A DNA stretch of 12,617 bases from Glomus cerebriforme (taxonomy: Eukaryota; Glomeromycota; Glomeromycetes; Glomerales; Glomeraceae). The position numbers were made by a program, and so were the translations under genes. The stretch lies in NCBI GenBank assembly GCA_003550305.1, contig QKYT01000459.1, positions 4,739 through 17,355 of the forward strand. The letters are read 5' to 3'. Shown here piece by piece: positions 1 to 7,453 of the stretch (its first letter is position 1; every line of letters begins with the position of its first letter). Below the pieces are notes generated by a model. It saw only the letters and a program-made list of their open reading frames with translations. It searched no databases and was not told the DNA's origin.

Positions 1-1010
1 TTTAGGTTCCAGGAAACTGAAGTACGGCTCTGGACTTCTATTTTAAAGATAATAACTTTGAAATGGATTATTTATTTATTTTTTTATTTATGAACGTTTA
101 CTAATGTTCTTTTTGTTTTTCTTTAGGTTCCAGAAAACTGAAGTACAGCTCTGGACTCCCATTTTGAAGGTAAGACTTCAAAAAATTTTTTTTTTATTTT
201 TTTTTATTAAATAAACGTTTACTAATATTCTTTCTTTTGTAGGTTCAGGTCTTCGAGTATGGGACTTCAAAATAGGTTCGTATTAAAGGGAGGGCATTAA
301 ATGAACGTTTACTAACGTTCTTTCTTTTGTAGGTTCAGGTCTTCGAGTATGGGACTTCAAAATAGATTTGTATTGAAGGGGAGGGTATTAAAAGAAACGT
401 TACTAATATAATGTTCTTTTTTCTTGTAGGTTCGAATTTGATTAGGACTTTGAAATAGATTCGTAGTAAAGGGAGAGGGGTATTAAGAAACGTTACTAAT
501 GTAATATTCTTTTTTTTCTTATAGGTTTGGATTCGACTTGGACTTTGAAGATTAGGACTTCAGCTTCAGGATTCAACCTGAATTTTGAAGGTTTGTATTG
601 GGGAGATAGATAGATTTTTTTTTGTTAGAGAAATATTACTAACGTAACGTTTCTTACTTTTTTGTAGGACTTTGACTTCAGATTCGACTCTGAACTTCGA
701 AAGTTTGTATCGGAGAGTTATAATTTTTTTATTAAAGAAATGTTACTAACCTAATATTTCTTACTTTTTTGTAGAACTTCAGCTTCAGATTTGACTCTGG
801 ACTTCGAAGGTTTATATCAGAGAGTTATAATTTTTTTTTATTAAAGAAACGTTACGTTAGTAATATTTCTTTCTTTTTTGTAGAATTTTGGCTTCGGATT
901 TGACTTCTTGGACTTCAAAATTGAAGGTTTGTTAGAATTATCTACTTTATTTTTTTTTAATGAAACATTTTACTAACGTTTCTTTCCTTTTCTTGTTATA
1001 GGTTTTTCTG
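1..1010 (+). repeat. Degenerate tandem array of intron-end/mini-exon-like units
   Basis: About ten diverged units, 90-143 bp apart, each end in the same block: a TTACTAAC/TTACTAAT element, a T/C-rich run, then TTGTAG, TATAG or TTTAG followed by a 40-60 bp G/C-richer segment rich in GACTTC/GGACTT words. The TAG junctions lie near 3, 124, 240, 330, 427, 522, 665, 772, 881 and 999. Units at about 240 and 330 share a near-identical stretch of roughly 50 bp and are exactly 90 bp apart. The blocks look like branch point, polypyrimidine tract and 3' splice site, and a GAAGGTAAGA donor-like site follows the second mini-exon near 168. No reading frame stays open across the array, so it is called a repeat and not a gene. 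It is cut by the window start. Confidence 0.75.
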
Positions 1011-1345
1011 GGCGTGAGTATGTGGGATTTCAATNAAAATATCTTAGTTGTTTGTTGGAATCAAACCAACTGGAACTATGTCCAAACNATTAACAACATG
1101 TAAAGAATAGGAACTTAGTTTTTTTTGTATTTAATAATAAGTAAATTAGTTTTTAATTTGTAAATATATTTGACTGTAATTAATAAAATTAATAAAGCAT
1201 AAATTACATTATACAACTGAAAAGTAAATGTATAACTGAAATATTTCACAGATTAATGATAAAATTTCTGCACAGATTTTTGGCTTTTTGGAAATTTGCG
1301 CAGATTTTGAGTCGTAGAACTTCACAGATTAAAAATTTGCCAATG

Positions 1346-1437
1346 AATTTTAAGGTAATTTCGTTAAATTCTTGCTAATTTTAAGGTAATTTTATTAAAT
1401 TCTTGCTAATTTTAAGGTAATTTTGTTAAATTCTACC
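1346..1437 (+). repeat. 31-bp tandem repeat, three copies
   Basis: Three consecutive copies start at 1346, 1377 and 1408. Each begins AATTTTAAGGTAATTT and continues with GTTAAATTCT or ATTAAATTCT. The copies differ at only a few bases, so the expansion is fairly recent. No gene overlaps it. Confidence 0.85.
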
Positions 1438-1493
1438 AATATTTTCATATCATTTCATAACATTTATATTATTAATTTTAGATATTTTTGGAG

Positions 1494-1545
1494 AAATGGC
1501 GCCATTTAGCTTTTTTTGTGAAAATGTGAAATTCCCCATTTTCAC
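1494..1545. other. Perfect 14-bp palindrome followed by a 9-bp stem hairpin
   Basis: AAATGGCGCCATTT (1494-1507) is a perfect palindrome. Directly after it, GTGAAAATG (1518-1526) can pair with CATTTTCAC (1537-1545) across a 10-nt loop. GC-containing palindromes stand out in this AT-rich context. No function can be assigned; it may be the scar or end of a small element. Confidence 0.5.
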
Positions 1546-1738
1546 TAAATTCAATAAAAAAAAACCACAATTACCAAAATTTTTCTGGTTAATTGTAATA
1601 AATTGTGTGATAATGACCACCTTTAAACCTGTGTCTCCCAGTTATTATGATTAGTGATTGGAACTGGATTTATTTATTAAATCCAGATTTATTTTATCAT
1701 ATAATATATCCAGTTTTATTCATTTCATTCAGAATATA

Positions 1739-2290
1739 CACTGGTCAAAAACTGATCTATCTTACAGATATCTTACAGATATCTTATAAATATCGGGTAC
1801 CCAAAATGCAGAAAATCTGCTATACATCNGGTANCNAATATGTATACTATAGAATTAAAAAATACAATTTATTAATTATCTCACTATCCAGTAATCATAA
1901 AATGATGAAATATAGCTCATTCGATTCGCCTCATTGAGATGTATCGAATGGTACTAATTTCGCATTTCTAGGTGTGATAGATNNTGAGATATTTGATAAA
2001 TCGTAAAAAAACAAACAAAAAATGCCGATTTATCAAATATCTCGTTATCTATCACACCTAGAAATGCGAAATTAGTACCATTCGATACGTCTCAATGAGG
2101 CGAATCGAATAAGCTATATTTCATCATTTTATGATCACTGGATAGCGAGATAATTAATAAATTGTATTTTTTAATTCTATAGTATACATATTGGGTACCC
2201 GATGTATAGCAGATTTTCTGCATTTTGGGTACCCGATATTTATAAGATATCTGTAAGATATCTGTAAGATAGATCAGTTTTTGACCAGTG
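1739..2290. mobile_element. Fold-back (palindromic) MITE-like element, 552 bp
   Basis: The two 265-bp arms (1739-2003 and 2026-2290) are exact inverted repeats without a single indel around a 22-nt loop. I count about five mismatches, plus five N bases that all fall in the left arm. The ends are CACTGGTCAAAAACTG and its complement. Each arm carries a tandem CTTACAGATAT repeat, two GGGTACCC sites and one copy of a module also found at 10.2-11.1 kb. There is no transposase, so it would be non-autonomous. Flanks read AATATA before and ATATTC after, so a TA or ATAT target duplication (Tc1/mariner-like) is possible but not clean. The near-identity of the arms implies recent origin or arm-to-arm gene conversion. 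Confidence 0.85.
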
Positions 2291-2440
2291 ATATTCTAAA
2301 GAAAAAATCATTGAATGTAATAATGAAATATAAAAAAGCAATCCATCTGAAATTAACCATATATCCAAGGTAGAAACAAACAAAGATAAAAGAAGATTAA
2401 ACTTCTTTTCATTCCATAAGAAATACTTGAGTGCGGCACC
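2240..2440 (-). pseudogene. Hydrophobic exon-like ORF entering the palindromic element
   Basis: On the minus strand a good 3' splice site (a T-rich run ending CTATTTATAG at 2441-2450) is followed by 66 open codons without an ATG start. The product begins GAALKYFLWNEKKFNLLL and is strongly hydrophobic between residues 16 and 47 (LLLSLFV, LLFYISLL), which suggests one or two membrane segments. The last 17 codons and the TAA lie inside the palindromic element, so the original C-terminus was probably replaced by the insertion. A GTGATT donor near 2510 would give a 69-nt intron and could join it to the gene at 2539-3595; that join is inference. The family is not recognised. Confidence 0.45.
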
Positions 2441-2538
2441 CTATAAATAGAAAAAAAGTTAAAATTATTTTTAAAAGAACAGTCCACTAATATGTCCTTC
2501 CCAAATCACCTAAAAGTAAAGCCCAGCTCCAAATCTCA

Positions 2539-3595
2539 TTATTCATTCATCATCATTGAATCATCATTCTTGATATCAGGAAAGTATCTTAAAGAATTAT
2601 CATCATTACTTTTAGGAAAGTATCTTGGAGATCAGCATCACGATCTCCCATTTCAACCAATCCATGTATTTTAAAAAAAAATTCTTTTCTTTCCTGTTGC
2701 TGCTCATCTTTTTTACAATTATAGATTACTTGTCCTTCTTCTTCGGTTATCAAATGTCCGGTCTCCATGAGTCTGAGCCAAACTTTGTACATGGCAGTGC
2801 TTATAGTAAATTTAAAAAAATTGATTTCTAAATTCAAAAAAATGTTAATAATTCCCCATTTATGATTTGAAAGGCTAATTAAACTTTCAATCCTTTTTCC
2901 CATTTTTATAATGTTTGTTATATCTCAAGTATTTAATTTTCTAGAACTATATTCAATTATTTTTTTGTTCATTTGATTTTTGACTGTCTCTCCCCTACTT
3001 CTTATCTTATAGAGATTACAGTAAATCTCTATTTTTNGATATAATATCAGAAAATTTACGTATCCTCTAAATTTTCTTCTTCTTTTTATTTCTGTTCTGA
3101 TATGTTCTTCAAGAAGTTTATTATAAACTTTTTTTAAATGGGTAACTAATATTTTTATAGACTTTTCTTTAATAGTATCAAACTCATCATTAAGCTTTAA
3201 GAGGTCTATCTCTGAAATAATTTCAGGAAAATTTAGTTCGCTCTGAAAATTAATTACTTATTTTTTTCTTTTTGCTCTTCTTTTTTCTGGTCTTCTTCTT
3301 CTTCTACTTGTTCTTCCTCTTTCCTCTGGTCTTGTTTGTCATTTAAATTATAAATCATTAAAAAATCCTTGTCATTTTGATTTTCAATTTCAGCTTCAAA
3401 TTCTTCCTTTATTAAAGTACTTAACTTTTCTAACAACCTTTNAGTATATAATTTGACATTANTATTNATTGGATTCATTGTAGGAGTAGTAGTTGGTAGA
3501 TTATCAAAATGTAATAGGAGTTTGTATAATACAATAATGATTTCTGGCTTTAATATGTAACAATACTTACGTGTTCCATTGAAAAAACAATTTAG
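2539..3595 (-). pseudogene. Charged, coiled-coil-rich protein gene, lightly decayed
   Basis: Reading from 3595 downward, a frame without an initial ATG (motif RKYCYILKPE, then an ATG at 3478) runs through LLEKLSTLIKEEFEAEIENQ into a Glu/Lys-rich tract. The frame then changes: either a 65-nt intron (3307-3243, donor GTAGAA, acceptor TTTTCAG, phase preserved) or a frameshift. From 3242 there are 105 open codons (SELNFPEIISEIDLL, RRRKFRGYVNFL, YNKLLEEHI), one in-frame TGA at 2927-2925, and 111 more codons in the same frame to 2589 (MYKVWLRLMETGHLITEEEG). A last shift near 2630 leads to a tail with RYFP and NDD repeats ending at 2539. Most of it is predicted helical. The family is not recognised. 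A single stop in over 200 codons points to a young pseudogene or a sequencing error. Confidence 0.6.
2578..2626. repeat. 36-bp direct repeat in the pseudogene tail
   Basis: AGGAAAGTATCTT occurs at 2578-2590 and again at 2614-2626, exactly 36 bp apart and therefore in phase. On the minus strand it encodes two RYFP repeats, each followed by an Asn/Asp-rich segment, which suggests an internal duplication in the C-terminal tail of the gene. Confidence 0.6.
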
Positions 3596-3612
3596 TCAAT
3601 AATATTAATATT

Positions 3613-3654
3613 AGTTTGTGAGTTTGCAAAAAGAATTTTTTTTATAAAATGAGT
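3613..3654. repeat. 42-nt block shared with 6244-6285
   Basis: This block starts AGTTTGTG, contains TTTGCAAAAA and a T run, and ends TAAAATGAGT. The same block, equally long and clearly related, lies at 6244-6285 in the same orientation. It sits just upstream of the minus-strand gene that starts near 3595, with a TATAAAA-like word on that strand, so a core-promoter role is conceivable here. In the other copy the block lies within possible coding sequence. Confidence 0.5.
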
Positions 3655-3659
3655 TTAAA

Positions 3660-4320
3660 AATAGTAAATAATTACGTGAAAAGAAAATCGTTATAAAAAA
3701 GATTAAAAAAGATTAAAAATAGCAAAATAGCTTATCATAATCATGGGATATCAGATAAATCACTTATCTGGTACTTTGAACCAAATAACTGATGCTACCT
3801 AAAGTAGCTTATAATATTGGGAATCAAATTTGATTTTTATTTGATTTTGGAATTCTGTGGATCCCAAAATCAACTAATCAAATTTGACTTATCTAATATA
3901 ACAGTTATTTGGCATTTTATATCAAATAACTATTAAATATCACATAAATAATTTTTTCTTTAAAGCTCTAGACTTACAATAGTTTCCATTACCTAGTTAT
4001 AAATTATAACTAATATCAATAATTAAATAGAAACAAAATACTTAAACTGTAAAAAAATTCAATTTATTATAAGAAATATCATATCTAATGCAAATCTTGA
4101 TAATTCATACTTAGACTATTTTTTGTTGTATTATTAAATATAAAATTTTTCATATTAATCAACTTATCACTGCAGATTTTAACAATCCTTTTTTTTTTTA
4201 GTGATATAAATCGATTTGTATAAATATAAAAGAAAATAAAAATCTAATTTAAATAAAATAAATGGATCTCATCCCTATTTACTTTAATAAATAAAAATTT
4301 AAAAAGTAACAACTAATCTA
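3660..4320. other. AT-rich intergenic stretch with one small inverted-repeat element
   Basis: No coding frame is supported. The only structure found is the 132-bp candidate element at 3781-3912 and, just before it, a 7-bp stem hairpin (CAGATAA, loop ATCAC, TTATCTG) near 3755. Confidence 0.55.
3781..3912. mobile_element. Small candidate MITE with 11-bp inverted ends
   Basis: CCAAATAACTG (3781-3791) is the exact inverse of CAGTTATTTGG (3902-3912). Inside, TCAAATTTGAT-type palindromes occur on both sides of the centre, and AATTCTGTGGATCCC separates them. Another CAAATAACT copy follows at about 3924. At 132 bp it fits a tiny non-autonomous element, but the ends are short and no target duplication is clear. 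Confidence 0.4.
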
Positions 4321-4321
4321 A

Positions 4322-4642
4322 ATTTCTATACTATAAACCTAATATAAGAACATGCCCAATATATTACATCATAATAAGAAGTAGTAACTAGGTTAACCAT
4401 CCAAAGAGTATCCCCTCTAATCTCTTAAAATAAGTTAAAGAGAGCCATATTCTAACCTTTCAAACTGTCAGATCTATCAGAAGGACTGTTTGGCCCAAAA
4501 GTTTTATTCAGGACATTCCTATGGAAAATGATTTAAATAACAAATTTAGAACATAGGTTGAGGCCAGAGATGGTATCCTTAAAGCCTGAGCAGTGTCAAC
4601 AGAAGCACATGATATCAGAATTTCATCATCGGGAGATGTCAT
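4322..4642 (-). pseudogene. Unrecognised minus-strand coding remnant
   Basis: From an ATG at 4642, preceded at once by in-frame stops, 44 codons are open (MTSPDDEILISCASVDTA, then RIPSLASTYVLNLLFKSF). The same frame continues past TGA at 4510, TGA at 4462, TAG at 4390 and TAA at 4366 with protein-like sequence between them (IKLLGQTVLLIDLTV, RIWLSLTYFKRLEGILFGWL). The first three stops are one C-to-T step from Arg or Gln codons. The product would be hydrophobic and Leu-rich. The family is not recognised. Plus-strand frames over the same DNA also look partly protein-like, so the strand choice rests on the longer first open run and the ATG. Confidence 0.4.
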
Positions 4643-4656
4643 AACTATGAGCTATC

Positions 4657-4695
4657 AGGATCATATCAGGATCATATTAGAATCATATTAGAATT
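4657..4695 (+). repeat. 11-bp tandem repeat, about 3.5 copies
   Basis: AGGATCATATC, AGGATCATATT and AGAATCATATT follow one another at 4657, 4668 and 4679, with a partial fourth copy after. The array lies just upstream of the minus-strand ATG at 4642. Confidence 0.7.
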
Positions 4696-4699
4696 GATA

Positions 4700-4965
4700 A
4701 TTCTGATTATTTTATTTAATATTTAGGCAGAATTACATTAATTTACATTAATTAGAATTCGATGTGAGTTGTTATTGATTTATATTTATCATAGGGGTAA
4801 CAGTTCTACTTCTGGTTAAATTATTAAATAACTAGTACTTATTTATTTATTATAGTCAGTTTAATATTGTTAAACAGCATTAAATTATTTCCAGATCAAA
4901 ATCTACAAAAAAAGGAAGTAAAAGAATTGTTAATAAGAACACTCCAGAAAGCATTCCTTACAATA
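4700..4965. other. AT-rich spacer, nothing recognised
   Basis: The stretch has short TTACATTAATT repeats near 4735-4755 but no supported gene, RNA or mobile-element end. Confidence 0.5.
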
Positions 4966-5200
4966 CTATAAAAAATAAAAAAGAATGTTAGTAAATGTTC
5001 TTAAACAAAATTAATAAAAAAAATTGAGTCCCTACTTACTTCTCATTTCAGGCATCTATTTCAAAGTCCAAAAGTCCATTATAATGAAATAAATAAAAAA
5101 GAATGTTAGTTAATGTTCTTAAACAAAATTAATAAAAAAACCCCTCAGTTTCCACTTACTTCTCATTCTAGACGTCCATTTCAAAGTTCAGGAAGTATCC
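4966..5200 (-). repeat. Two reverse-oriented intron-end/mini-exon units
   Basis: Read on the minus strand, two units 118 bp apart each contain a short exon-like segment (CTTTGAAAT), a donor-like GAAGTAAGT, a long T-rich spacer, an ACTAACATTC element (complement of GAATGTTAGT at 4983 and 5101) and a T-rich tract. One tract ends TTTATAG at 4968-4966; in the other the acceptor is degenerate (TATAATG). The composition and order match the array at 1-1010, including the shared CTTTGAAATGGA word. No stable coding frame crosses the units. Confidence 0.65.
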
Positions 5201-5378
5201 CATTAAATTCTTTTATTGTTAAATTAAGAAGAGTTCGTTGATCAGATTTTCATGATGCAATCATATTAACATAATTTCCCAAAAGCGTATAACAAAATCG
5301 ATTCTGTGAATTATATAAAAAGGTGATAACCTGGTTAGTGAATCCTTTTATCTGCCTTATGCAAGTAAAATGAAAAAA

Positions 5379-5800
5379 TCAAAACCAATCTAATATACCA
5401 TTATTTACATCGTTAATATCCTTGATTAAATGAACTCCTATATTCTGCAAAACAATAATAAGGTATGTTGATTTTATTGCTTAGTTAGCTTCTTGAGACA
5501 TGTCATTACGATGTTAATCAATTTTCCTGTCTCTATAGATGTTCCAAAATAAAATAGATATATTACTCTTCTTGCTATATTGGCATTTTGATCTTCACTG
5601 AGAAAATCTTTAACAATCACGCGTACAATAGATGCAGTGAAACTATTCACATAAATCTTATCATATGTCTCAACATCATATTCCTTAATAAAATTTGGTG
5701 CAGTATGTCTAATAAATTTTCAATAATAACCATCTTCATGTGCCAAATTCTTGGTATTTGGCGCAATATCGTAATGACAATAAAAAAATTGAATTACCTT
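5379..5800 (-). pseudogene. Two-exon gene fragment with one in-frame TGA
   Basis: From 5800, just after a TAA, 26 codons are open (VIQFFYCHYDIAPNTKNLAH). A TGA follows at 5722-5720, and 70 codons continue in the same frame (FIRHTAPNFIKEYDVETYDK, FLSEDQNANIARRVIYLFYF) to 5510. A 65-nt intron (5509-5445) with donor GTAATG, branch GCTAAC and acceptor TTTTGCAG joins it in phase to 21 codons (NIGVHLIKDINDVNN) ending TGA at 5379. The second exon would be missed without splicing, because the unspliced frame stops at once. No ATG begins the fragment and the family is not recognised. It may be the downstream part of the broken gene that has pieces up to 6605. The plus-strand open stretch at 5588-5809 is its shadow. 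Confidence 0.6.
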
Positions 5801-5939
5801 TTATTGTAATGCATTAAGTAATAAATTTCAGGCAGAATGGAATGTTGAGAAAATTAATAATAATTGTAAGTGTGAATCAGAAATATTATTTTTTTACATT
5901 AGTTGCTAATCTCACGAATTTATGCTTATAGATTCAAAA

Positions 5940-6040
5940 TTACTTAATCTTAAAGAAGTTTTCTTGTGGAAAATAATCTTTTATATAGTCTGTATGGGTG
6001 AGAGTGATATAGATAGACGAAAATTCTGTATTTTGGAAAT
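5940..6040 (-). pseudogene. Exon-like segment after a strong 3' splice site
   Basis: A branch-like GCTAAC, a T/C-rich tract and TACTAG (6041-6046 region) precede 32 open codons with coding-like composition (FQNTEFSSIYITLTHTDYIK) ending in TAA at 5942-5940. A GTATGC donor near 6165 would join it in phase to the fragment at 6104-6256, but that would remove sequence that itself looks coding, so the join is uncertain. A second frame over the same segment is also open. Confidence 0.35.
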
Positions 6041-6103
6041 CTAGTACAATAAAAGAATGTGAAAGGTAAGAATCTCGTAGTTAGCAATAGTAATAGAAAT
6101 AAA

Positions 6104-6256
6104 TTAGGTGTAGAGAGTAAAGAAATAATTTGATGCTGGGACTCGCATTAAATGGCCTAAGATCTGCATACTCCCTTCCTCTTTGATAGCATCATATATT
6201 TCTTTCGCTTCTCTAATATTTTTCACTTCTAAATAATTAATAAAGTTTGTGTACAT
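6104..6256 (-). CDS. 50-codon ORF with a PPR-like helix pair, probably a gene fragment
   Basis: The frame runs from ATG at 6256 to TAA at 6104-6106 with strongly purine-first codons and no stop. Residues 2-28 (YTNFINYLEVKNIREAKEIY then DAIKEEG) have the hydrophobic and small-residue pattern of one pentatricopeptide-type helical hairpin; the rest reads MQILGHLMRVPASNYFF. The same frame is open upstream to a TGA near 6301 and beyond it shows IKPEM, so this is more likely an exon of a larger decayed gene than a free-standing small protein. The PPR reading rests on one repeat-length match and is weak. Confidence 0.45.
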   Translation of the reverse strand: MYTNFINYLEVKNIREAKEIYDAIKEEGSMQILGHLMRVPASNYFFTLYT

Positions 6257-6285
6257 TTGCAAAAATTTTTTTTGGTAAAATGAGT
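6244..6285. repeat. 42-nt block shared with 3613-3654
   Basis: This is the second copy of the AGTTTGTG ... TTTGCAAAAA ... TAAAATGAGT block, in the same orientation and of the same length. A second related segment around CACTTACGTG (6312-6342 here, 3546-3576 in the other locus) also recurs, but the order of the two segments is swapped between loci. Confidence 0.5.
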
Positions 6286-6488
6286 GATTTTTTTTACTCG
6301 TTCACATTTCGGGCTTTATAAATTACATCACTTACGTGCACCAATGATAAATGATATGTTTACAAGACAACATGCAAGCCTATTAGAATAGCAAAAAAGA
6401 GATTGCAGATTGCTTTCCTACTGCCAGACATTTCTGGGCTTATATATACTTGCTCTACAAGCAAGGCATGTCCAATACACCTCATCTA

Positions 6489-6605
6489 TTAGGATAACCA
6501 TAAACTTGCAACTTCAAGATAGCGTTCATCTAATAAACCAAATAACTTTGATTCAGATGCTACTTGCCTTATATTATAGATGTATAGATGTCTTGTGAAA
6601 GGCAT
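6489..6605 (-). pseudogene. N-terminal fragment of a decayed gene
   Basis: ATG at 6605 opens 38 codons (MPFTRHLYIYNIRQVASESK, then LFGLLDERYLEVASLWLS) closed by TAA and TAG at 6491-6486. The same frame resumes after the two stops with MRCIGHALLVEQVYISPEMS and remains protein-like, with further TAA stops, to about 6250. TAA and TAG are one C-to-T step from Gln codons. It probably marks the 5' end of a minus-strand gene whose other pieces lie at 5379-6256. The family is not recognised. The palindrome-type element at 6687-7091 begins about 80 bp upstream of this ATG. The plus-strand open stretch at 6410-6598 is its shadow. Confidence 0.5.
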
Positions 6606-6686
6606 TTCCTAAGTTAAGATTACCAGAATAACAATCAGAAATAATTTCTTAGATATCCGCTTTCACATGATTACATGATATATAAC

Positions 6687-7091
6687 ATGCGCGTCAGAGA
6701 CCCAAAAAAATTCTGATATCAAATCACAAATTTTTATCATAATAATGGAAAAAATTCTGATTTAATTCTGATAACAATTTTACTAATTATGGTAAGAAAC
6801 ATTTGATAATGCTAGCCTGCTCACAGCTTAATGCGAGCTGATCTAGTTTGTTCTAGTGACATGGTAATAATTTTGGCCAAAAATAATCAAAATGATCAGC
6901 AATTTATCAGTTACCATAGAATTTTTATAAATTCCATCACAATAAAGCGCAATAATGATTGGCCAATTATCACATGTTGGAATGAAATTATTATAATTCA
7001 TAAAAATTTCATTTTATTTCATTATACGGTAAAAATTCCAATTTATTCATTTATTATAATAATGGAATTTTTCTGGGTCTCTAACGTGCAT
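6687..7091. mobile_element. MITE-like element with 27-bp inverted ends
   Basis: The left end (6687-6713) and the inverse of the right end (7065-7091) match at 24 of 27 positions; both contain AGAGACCC followed by an A-rich run and ATTC. The interior is AT-rich with TAATAATGGAA near both ends and no transposase. No clean target duplication was found. The forward open stretch at 6831-7112 lies inside and is not coding. Confidence 0.65.
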
Positions 7092-7105
7092 CAACTCCCC
7101 CTACG

Positions 7106-7323
7106 TCACTGACAAAAAAGCTCGAGCATGTAATATTTACTAATTAAATATGCATGAACACGTGAAAGCATGTAGTACACTGTGACAAATAGTGCGTGAT
7201 AAATAATTTTTTCATGTGAAAAAAATTTGTCCTCAGATACTTAATAAAAATGCAATACTGCTGATCACATGCTAGGTGATATTAAACATCACCAGTCACG
7301 TGACTGAGCTTTTTTGTCAGTGA
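7106..7323. mobile_element. MITE-like element with 18-bp perfect inverted ends
   Basis: TCACTGACAAAAAAGCTC (7106-7123) and its exact complement (7306-7323) bound 218 bp without coding capacity. The interior has several CACGTG/CATG-type small palindromes. The end resembles that of the 552-bp fold-back (CACTG followed by CAAAAA). A TA follows the right end directly, but not the left one. Only 14 bp separate it from the element at 6687-7091. Confidence 0.7.
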
Positions 7324-7382
7324 TACTAGAAAAAATACACGCGAGTTACACACATCATTGATCTTATGTGTTTTATGTGTAA

Positions 7383-7391
7383 TATATAAAA
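7383..7391 (+). promoter_or_regulatory. Possible TATA box
   Basis: TATATAAAA lies about 65 bp upstream of the first candidate ATG (7454) of the spliced plus-strand pseudogene. The AT-rich background makes chance occurrence likely, so only the position supports it. Confidence 0.3.
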
Positions 7392-7453
7392 CCACAGATA
7401 CTAGTAAAAATGATAAAATTAATGTTTAACCTAAAGAATTTGAAGCAGAATTC

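Larger units (their letters stand above)
1011..1738. other. AT-rich stretch without a recognisable gene
   Basis: No coding frame stands out. The stretch holds a 31-bp tandem repeat, a small perfect palindrome with an adjacent hairpin, and N bases at about 1035 and 1088. The forward open stretch from 1647 to 1937 runs into the palindromic element that starts at 1739 and has a composition expected by chance. Confidence 0.6.

Noticed and set aside
1..1010. CRISPR array
   Set aside because: Units vary in length, the repeats are diverged and long, and the splicing-like composition and eukaryotic context do not fit.
1647..1937. Forward open frame of 96 codons
   Set aside because: It spans the left arm of the palindromic element, includes undefined residues, and has no coding-like composition.
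2443..2450. TATAAATA as a forward promoter
   Set aside because: No forward gene follows; on the other strand the same bases form the TTTATAG acceptor of an exon-like frame.
2492..2831. Two overlapping forward open frames
   Set aside because: They are antisense shadows of the minus-strand gene whose frame continues in phase from 3242.
4317..4688. Plus-strand frame with protein-like pieces and four stops
   Set aside because: The minus-strand frame over the same DNA has an ATG preceded by stops and a longer uninterrupted run, so it was preferred; the choice is not certain.
5588..5809. Forward open frame of 73 codons
   Set aside because: It is opposite the spliced minus-strand fragment that has a phase-preserving intron and better composition.
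6410..6598. Forward open frame of 62 codons
   Set aside because: It is opposite the minus-strand fragment starting at ATG 6605, which looks clearly more coding.
6831..7112. Forward open frame of 93 codons
   Set aside because: It lies inside the MITE-like element and crosses its end.
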